A DNA stretch of 64,000 bases from Diospyros lotus (taxonomy: Eukaryota > Streptophyta > Magnoliopsida > Ericales > Ebenaceae). Position 1 is the first letter of the stretch. Each line of letters begins with the position of its first letter. The translations under genes and the position numbers were made by a program. Shown here in pieces: positions 57,668 to 64,000 of this stretch. The notes beneath the pieces are model-generated. The model saw nothing but the letters and a program-made list of their open reading frames with translations. It did no database searches and was not told the DNA's origin. The stretch lies in NCBI RefSeq assembly GCF_014633365.1, contig NC_068347.1, positions 32,964,116-33,028,115 of the forward strand, given 5' to 3'.

Positions 57668-59177
57668 CTGCAATAGCAAACATCATATGAATCAGTGACT
57701 GTTGCATACGCAAGTTCTGCATGAGAATCTTGAAGCCTGAAGAGTCAAGCACAGTGTACGAGTACAGGGCAGCTTAGGTCATTTATTCATTAGAGATCAG
57801 AGTCAGCAAATGCATAATCCAAATTTAAATTTGATACCATGTCAAGCTATAAACATTCCGTCTGGAATAGTTTAAAAACACAAATTTGTATTATCATATT
57901 AAGCAAGCCTTAGTACCATAGCAATGGTAGCATTGCTCCTCGGCCACCAATTAGTCATAGATTCAAGTTGTGCAAGCAACCTCTTTGCCAAAACAAAAAC
58001 TTGAAGAGCAAGCATAAGTTAGAAAGCGGCCTTATACATTAGAGATGCTCTTGTTTATATTTTATTTTTTTCGTATAGTGCAGTAGCATAATAATGGCAA
58101 TGAAGTAACATAATTGTATTGAATTAACATAATTGTATTGAATTCTTCATATTTATGCCTCATATTTCCCTCAAAGAAGTTTGCATCCCAGACCTGAGGG
58201 CAATAACAGGACATACAACCTTCCTCCTTAAAATGGTAAAGCTATAAACCTTCAGATAAGAAATATGAAGGTTCCAATATAGAGACAATTCTGCAAAATA
58301 TCAAATTCTAGTTCCAACTAGCTAATAACCAACAAGATTTCAGAATAAAGAGTCACACCAACTTGCCTGATTGAGTCCCAAAAACCTTTATAAGTTAGAT
58401 CCACACACAAAATTTCTCAATTGTACCAGCTTATATTTTTTCATCCCCATTTAGCACAATTTCTATGTAATAAGATAAAACACAGAAGCCTATGGCATTG
58501 CTACACTCTTCAGAGAAATAACACAAGCTCACGCTAAAGAGATAATTCTGCAAAATTGAACTGCCAAACAACTCAAGGCACTAAACTAAATTTGTAAATC
58601 AAAAAATTTGGATTGGTAACTTGCCCTGGTGCGCCGGTGGAAGAAGATGAAGATGCGCTGATGGTGTGAAACTCGAAATCAAAGATGGTCTTTTGCGGAG
58701 ATGGTGACGAAAACGAAGTCAGAGCTAGTCTTCTGTGGAGATGGCGACGAAACCCAAGTCGAACATGGATGGCGGGGGATGACGAGTCATAGGAAGTCGG
58801 AGATGGTCTTCTTCGACGGTGGATGGCGACTCACAGAAAATTGAAGATGGCGACGAAGCTCAAGTAGGGGCTCGACTTAGGCGAAGGATGGCGACGAAGA
58901 GGAAGGGGACGAAGCCGGGCTCGAATGGGAGAGGAAAGCCCTAGAGAAATCGAGGTAGAGAGAAACGAGAGGTGCTGTGCGAATTCCCTAGAAATGAAAA
59001 ACTAGCCCCTTCCTAAGAAAACCATTTCTAACAAAAGGGAGAAATTGGCCTCACGTGACCGAAAATTGAAACTTAATTTTCTTGGAAAACTTAGCTAATC
59101 AAATACTACAAAAATTAGAATTTAAGTGAAAAATAACCATTTTTCATGAAAAAAATGACCAATCAAACAACCCCTAA

Positions 59178-60827
59178 AAGTTTTGGGTGTTCAAAGTGGG
59201 AAGACTCACATATTTTTAAACATATTTTCTTTCAATTTATTATGTCTAAATATTCAGTCCCTTTGATCCTCGCTTCCTAGTGTATTTAAATATCAAGATA
59301 TCAGATACACTAGAGTGCCACGCGTGTTTTACAATTTTCATGGAGTTCCACTAGCCCTAAAAAGACAGGCTGAGCCTAGACTTAGTCCATTAGCACAAAA
59401 TAGGGCCGTACTCTACCCGTGAGCCCACCTAGAGCAAGCCAAGCCAGGCCCTGGCTTGCAAGTCTTAATGGGACAAGCCCAACAAAAGGCTACGAGACTA
59501 ACTCATTTTTAAAATAATTTTAAAATATATTTATTTAATTAATATCTTAAATGTAAAAATATTTTTAAAATGACAAATTCTAATTGTAAAATAAAAATTT
59601 AAAATGTAGAAATTAGAATTTTGAAAATTAAAAAATTTAATTGTTTATAATTTCACTTTTACAATACTGTTGAATTTTATAAATATTTAAAAATTATAAA
59701 AATTCTTTTGTATTTTGAATTCAAACTCCAACAATTATGTATGAGATATATATTTATTTATATATTTAAAATATTTTAAAATAATTATATCATTTTGTGT
59801 ATGAGATATAAATTATTAAGAAATTATTGATTGTCATTTTGTGACATTATTTATATAATTTTTAAATTATTAAAGTTATTAAATTAAATATCAATAATTT
59901 TAATTTAAAATTAAATTATTCATAATTTATTTTTTACAAAATTTAATTTTGGTTGGGTCCAATGGACGAAGCATATGAGCCTACGAGCTCAAGTTGAGCC
60001 GAGCCCTTGAACAAGTTGGGCCACAAGCTCAAAAAAGTTAAAGCGCACGTAATCTTATATAAATAATGAGTTGAGTCAAGCCCAACTCATTACAGTAATG
60101 AGTTGAGTTGGACTGGACTTATTATTGTACTATAATTTTCGGTGAAATACATTCATGGCCCTTCAGATTTGGGATAAAAAATAAAATATTACTCCATATA
60201 TAAAAAATTACGTAGCTACACAAAACATTTATGGATATTTGATAACAAGTTTTCATTGATTATTGACAAGTCTTTTCTAATATTTGTTTCAGGAAAATAA
60301 TAACTGTTCAGGGTGTTTAAAAAGATTCAAACTCACCGTCTCATAATAATTACAAGTTATTGATCACCACCTCAATTATTTTCGAAAACCTTCTAATCTT
60401 ATTTTAGTACAAGTAAACTATTTTTATTGTATCTCATTCATCTTTATCATCTCATATATTTTTTTATAATACAATTTAAAAATAGTATTTTGATATTCAA
60501 AAAATTATAATTATTTTTTTAAAAAATTAATAACACTCATTTCAAGAGCACCATATCCAAAATAATATTTTTATATATTTTTCTATCATAAAAATTTGGT
60601 ATAAAAGGATCTCCAACTCACAACTGCTGACTTGGCTTTGGCCCAAGACATCATTTTTTTTTTTTTTTTTGTAACTTAGGTTATTCTGGCTTTCACCCGA
60701 TTAATCTCCGAGAATGTGACTCTCAGCTCAACGCACACCTTAAATAAATTATGATATAATCTCCATATAACCATTTCTTCGTTCGATCATGCTACATGTA
60801 CCAACGAAATGTACAAACCTGATGACC
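59178..60827. other. Intergenic DNA without supported genes
   Basis: 59,345-60,125 contains GAGCC/GGGCT-rich stretches on both sides of an AT-rich centre (for example GAGCCCACCTAGAGCAAGCC and GAGCTCAAGTTGAGCCGAGC). It may be an old TIR element, but I could not pair the ends. A poly-T run at about 60,654-60,670 is followed by unassigned sequence of mixed composition. Confidence 0.5.
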
Positions 60828-61083
60828 GAATTAGACTTCATCTGATGACAAAGTTCAATTAGACTTCATAAATTAGACTTTATCATCAATTATCGGGGTT
60901 TATCAATCATGAACCCTGACCGGACATCATCATGAGGCTTGACTGGACTTTATCATACGATGAAGTCTGATCAGACTTCATCTTGATCGGGCTTTATCAT
61001 GGGATGAAATTTGATTAGATTTTATCTGGGTTTTATCATGGGATGAAGCCAGATCGGACTTCATTCAATCGAGCTTCATCCAT
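60828..61083. repeat. Degenerate tandem repeat with GACTTCATC/GATGAAG words
   Basis: AGACTTCATC, GACTTTATCAT, GATGAAGTC and GGGCTTTATCATGGGATGAA recur about every 20-30 bp in both orientations, with TGATCAGACTTCATCTTGAT-like palindromic units. It is not coding. The copies are irregular, so the basic unit cannot be fixed by eye. Confidence 0.65.
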
Positions 61084-61421
61084 AGGTGGCAAATTACGTT
61101 AGGGTATTTTTGAATTTTGACATCTTCAATTATTCTTTCGATAATCTAATTATTTGTACAAGTAGCATTTTCATTCTCTACCTTTGTTTTTGTTTGTACG
61201 AGAAGATGAGAATTCATAAATTAGTTACGGTTGGAACCCTTTCCTCATTGAAATTCCAGCCTCTATGCAACGCTCTCTCTCTCTCTCTCAACCAATACCT
61301 CAAAATGAAAACCCAATTTCAGACATCAATTGTCTCTTCCAGGGTCGCCTGAATGAATCCAGAAAGTCCGAAGTTCAAAACACAGGGAGAAAACGCAATT
61401 TTGAAGTGAACAAACAAGTAA
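61084..61421. other. Unassigned sequence before a PIF-like MITE
   Basis: Holds short open frames and a CT microsatellite (61,271-61,290). Composition is somewhat leader-like, but no gene can be recognised. Confidence 0.4.
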
Positions 61422-61896
61422 GGTTGCGTTCTCTTTATTGTTTTCAAGTAATTTTTAATTTTCAATTTTCTAAAAAAAAAAAAATTGTAGAGAAAACTCA
61501 AAACAACAAAAAGTTGTTTTGAGTGTTTTCATCCAAAATAAATTCTAAACTCAAAACACATTTATTTATATATTTATTCATATTTTACTATTGTAATGAG
61601 AAAAAATATTACAAAATTCATTAACTTTAAAATGTATATATATTTTTAATAATATATTAACATTAAATATTTCTAATTTACTGAAAAATCAATTTTTTTG
61701 TATAAAATATTATTAAAATTTATTTTTAAAATTTCAAAGAGAACGCGTTTTTTAATTTTTTGTTTTTAGAAATAGTTTTTCAAAATGACAAAGAGAACGT
61801 ATTTTTAATTTTCTAAAAATAAACAATCAAAATAAAAAACTGAAAATGAATTCAAAATTCAAAACTGAAAATTGAAAATTAAAAAGAATGCAGCCT
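61422..61896. mobile_element. PIF/Harbinger-like MITE, 475 bp
   Basis: The ends are GGTTGCGTTCTCTTTATTG and, reverse complemented, GGCTGCATTCTTTTTAATT. The target duplication is TAA (61,419-61,421 and 61,897-61,899). The GTTCTCTTT word is shared with the ends of the element at 36,966-37,951, so they are probably related families. The interior is AT-rich and non-coding. Confidence 0.88.
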
Positions 61897-62412
61897 AACC
61901 TTTCCGCAATTCCTTCTCCCATGTTATGCGCCTCAGCTTCATCCATCTGTGTACATTTTTCATCTCGAACCTATGAAATTTTCATTACCTAATTTTGTCG
62001 TTCTTTTTTTTCTTTTTTGGTCTTCGCAATGATCTCTTGATTCGTCTTTGAATGTTCATTTCTTAGTTTGTGCTTTAACTCATAGGTTGATGATAATCCT
62101 CAATTTCTGCGTCAGTTGAATTTGCATATTTGTCTATGGAATTCCACTGGAAATCAATCCGAGGAGCGAATTGGAAGTGAATATATGATTTGATTAGGGA
62201 CAAGGTCATTTCTAAAATTGAATATTTTTGTGGATAAAGTGGATTGGAAAAAGGCATTCCTCGTTGAGTATGATTGATCACTACGTATAAATTGGGGGTA
62301 AATTGAGACGGGTTCCAAGTAGAAATTGTACATTGTCTGAAACTTTTTGGCTCTGAGCACTTTTTTGAGCTGCCTGTGAAGGTGGCCATTTGAATATTGA
62401 CAATTGGGGAAT
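61897..62412. other. Unassigned intergenic sequence
   Basis: Mixed composition with pyrimidine-rich stretches. The open frames at 62,075-62,435 on the minus strand have no recognisable domain. If 61,422-61,896 is removed, the two sides join smoothly, but no gene model results. Confidence 0.4.
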
Positions 62413-63401
62413 TCTATAACACCCCATTTACCCATGACGTGGTATTACTTAGAAAATTTAGAATTTATTTATTTTTTCACATGCTAAATTACATTATTCT
62501 CGAAATTCTCTTAAATTTATCTAGTGCCAGACCAAACAATTTATATACTAAATTTAAATAGAATCTTATAAAGCGCAAACTAAAATCGAACCTGATCATA
62601 ACATCTCATACTACACAGATCAAGCGCGATACATAGTAAAACCAAAACTTTAAACAGAAAAGTATAAATGCAAGACACAGTGATATACGTGTTCGGATCA
62701 ATAGATCCTACTCACGGCAGAGGCTCCGCCTCTAATCAATCCACTAGATCTCAAGTTTACAAACGATTACAAGATCATAAACAGAAAATAGAAACAGTAT
62801 TGCAATACAACTGAAAAACAGAAACAAAAAACAACAAGATCAAGGTAGATCTATTCTATACCGATCTCACAATCAAGGCAAAACATCTGTTCTATCAGTC
62901 AACAACCTCTCACGCCTCAGGCGTTTAAAACACATAGAGATTAAGCAATAACCATTCTTACCGTCAGATCTTACCATGGAAGCAACCAAAGAATCGATTG
63001 AAACATAGATCAGAACGAAGGATTCACGAAAAGTGTCTCGCTTCACGAATCACCGACTTAGGGTTTTCAGAGAGAGAGAGCACAAGACAAATATCAGAAA
63101 GTTCTGGAGATTAGGGCGCCGAGTTGCCCTTTTATAGCAACGACAACATGGGCTAATAGGAATGGGCTCGGTTAGCAGCACAAGAAGCAACACGGAAATA
63201 ATATGGGCTCGGCCCATATAATCACAGCAGCCCAAAAGATTAATACATGCAGCATATATAAACAACATGTATAACAACATATATAATGAGACAAATTTAT
63301 ATTTAAAGAGAACAAATATAAAATGCATCTCAGCAACATGTAACAACATGCCAGAAATCTGATAAAATATTAAACACATTTTGAATCACATAAAATCAAC
63401 A
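62413..63401 (-). repeat. 3' LTR of a second copia element (left edge uncertain)
   Basis: The right edge is clear: AAAATCAACA at 63,401, next to a PPT. Further left there are long non-coding stretches with an ATACGTGTTCGGATC..CTACTCACGG segment, of a kind common in plant copia LTRs. The left edge is unclear. TATAACACCCCATTTACCC at 62,416 looks like an LTR edge but may belong to another element. Confidence 0.55.
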
Positions 63402-63413
63402 AATTCCACCTTG
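63402..63413 (-). other. Polypurine tract of the second copia element
   Basis: On the minus strand CAAGGTGGAATT precedes the LTR start TGTTGATTTTATG. It is almost the same as the PPT of the first copia element (CAAGGTAGAGATT). Confidence 0.8.
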
Positions 63414-63472
63414 ATTCAAGAATGGATTTAAATAGTGGATTATGACTAGAGACCCCTGCAAATCTTCCACAG

Positions 63473-64000
63473 CTACGTTGGAAGAATATTGAGCAAGTCC
63501 AAAGCATGCTCAAACTTAACTACAGGAACTGATTTAATTAGGATATCTGCAGGATTTATTAAAGTAGAAATTTTTTCTATTTTTACCTGACCTTTAGCTA
63601 TAATGTCTCTAACAAAATGAAGACGCACATCTATGTGCTTGGTTCTCTCATGGAAAGCACTGCTCTTTGAGAGATGAATTACACTTTGGGAATCACAATA
63701 TATTTTAGAAATTTGGTTACCTAAACCTAATTCTCTAACTATTCCCTGCAACCAGATGGCTTCTTTCATAGCTTCTGTTAATGCTACATATTTAGCCTCA
63801 GTGGTTGATAACGCCACTATGTGTTGGAGATTTGCTTTCCAACTTATCACATTTCCACCCAAAGTGAAAACATATTCTGATAAGGATCTTCTCTTATCCA
63901 AATCAGTTGCAAAATCAGAATCACAGTAACCCTTAATGCTGCTGGAATTTTCAGCATTTGATCTGAACACTAAACCCTTATTAACTGACCCCTTTAAATA
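63473..64000 (-). CDS. Copia RNase H, C-terminal part, continues beyond the window
   Basis: An open frame to the window edge on the minus strand. The first visible residues are YLKGSVNKGLVF. The RNase H motifs are IKGYCDSDFATDLDKRRS, VISWKANLQHIVALSTTEAK, IYCDSQSVIHLSK and ERTKHIDVRLHFVRDII. It ends with a stop at 63,473, followed by the PPT and LTR. It shares the pattern of 6,071-6,964 but differs at many residues, so it belongs to a different copia family or lineage. No break is seen in the visible part. Whether the whole element is intact lies outside the window. Confidence 0.9.
   Translation of the reverse strand, partial: YLKGSVNKGLVFRSNAENSSSIKGYCDSDFATDLDKRRSLSEYVFTLGGNVISWKANLQHIVALSTTEAKYVALTEAMKEAIWLQGIVRELGLGNQISKIYCDSQSVIHLSKSSAFHERTKHIDVRLHFVRDIIAKGQVKIEKISTLINPADILIKSVPVVKFEHALDLLNILPT

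Larger units (their letters stand above)
56623..59174. mobile_element. PIF/Harbinger-like element with captured gene fragments, 2.55 kb
   Basis: The ends GGGTGCGTTTGATTATAAC and, reverse complemented, GGGGTTGTTTGATTGGTCA are flanked by TAA on both sides (56,620-56,622 and 59,175-59,177). TGTTTGATTG words are repeated subterminally on the left (about 56,725, 56,777 and 56,830) and TTTTCATG..AATCAAA words on the right. No transposase is visible. The interior holds pieces resembling at least two host genes on the minus strand (57,246-57,350 and 57,569-57,667). That makes this a Pack-type element. Confidence 0.85.

Noticed and set aside
59345..60125. A TIR element with GAGCC-rich ends similar to the hAT MITE at 39,119
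   Set aside because: The ends could not be paired and no 8-bp duplication was found, so it is only described as unassigned.
60654..60760. A possible SINE in minus orientation (poly-T followed by mixed-composition sequence)
   Set aside because: No A or B box could be made out and no target duplication pairs with the poly-T side.
61086..61522. Short open frames 61,086-61,522 as a small gene
   Set aside because: The frames overlap a CT microsatellite and run into a PIF-like MITE; no domain or splice-supported model.

Overview
This is repeat-rich nuclear DNA from a flowering plant, most likely a eudicot. The evidence is AT-rich intergenic DNA, a DUF247 (UPF0481) gene, several families of plant LTR retrotransposons primed by initiator-Met tRNA, a Cassandra-type TRIM, and plant-type DNA transposons (CACTA, hAT, PIF/Harbinger, Mutator-like). 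The species cannot be told from the sequence. I see one plausible host gene. Nearly everything else with a name is a transposable element or its remnant.

Layout. 1-5,112: AT-rich DNA with three small TIR elements; the clearest is a 734-bp CACTA element at 4,358-5,091. 5,113-11,738: a decayed Ty1/copia element on the minus strand with both LTRs, followed by a scrap of a second copy sharing its right LTR. 11,739-25,929: a Ty3/gypsy chromovirus-like element on the plus strand. Its 5' LTR is truncated and holds a 2.65-kb solo LTR. Its reverse transcriptase holds a 668-bp Cassandra TRIM with 5S-rRNA-like LTRs. Its 3' LTR holds a 1.5-kb copia solo LTR.

25,930-45,540: degenerate segmental duplications of one AT-rich sequence. 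They are interrupted by a 3.6-kb inverted repeat with Mutator-like ends, a 378-bp Mutator-like MITE with a 10-bp target duplication, a 6.7-kb stack of nested insertions in one gypsy-type solo LTR (35,839-42,553), and a hAT element. Paralogous copies give empty-site evidence for several of these insertions.

45,541-56,200: a DUF247 gene. A TATA box, leader exon and short possible first coding exon (46,112-46,183) lie upstream of a very young 7.4-kb non-coding LTR element (46,435-53,834). The main coding exons are at 54,475-54,543 and 54,805-56,124. If the upstream exon belongs to the gene, the LTR element sits in an intron.

56,623-59,174: a PIF/Harbinger-like element carrying fragments that resemble two unrelated host genes, the nucleoporin NUP35/NUP53 and a plant synaptotagmin, both on the minus strand. 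60,828-61,083 is a degenerate short tandem repeat, 61,422-61,896 another PIF-like MITE, and from about 62,413 to the end is the 3' part of a second Ty1/copia element on the minus strand.

The relative order of many insertions can be read from nesting and target duplications. No RNA genes or CRISPR arrays were seen. The 5S-like sequence is inside the TRIM LTRs and is not a 5S gene.
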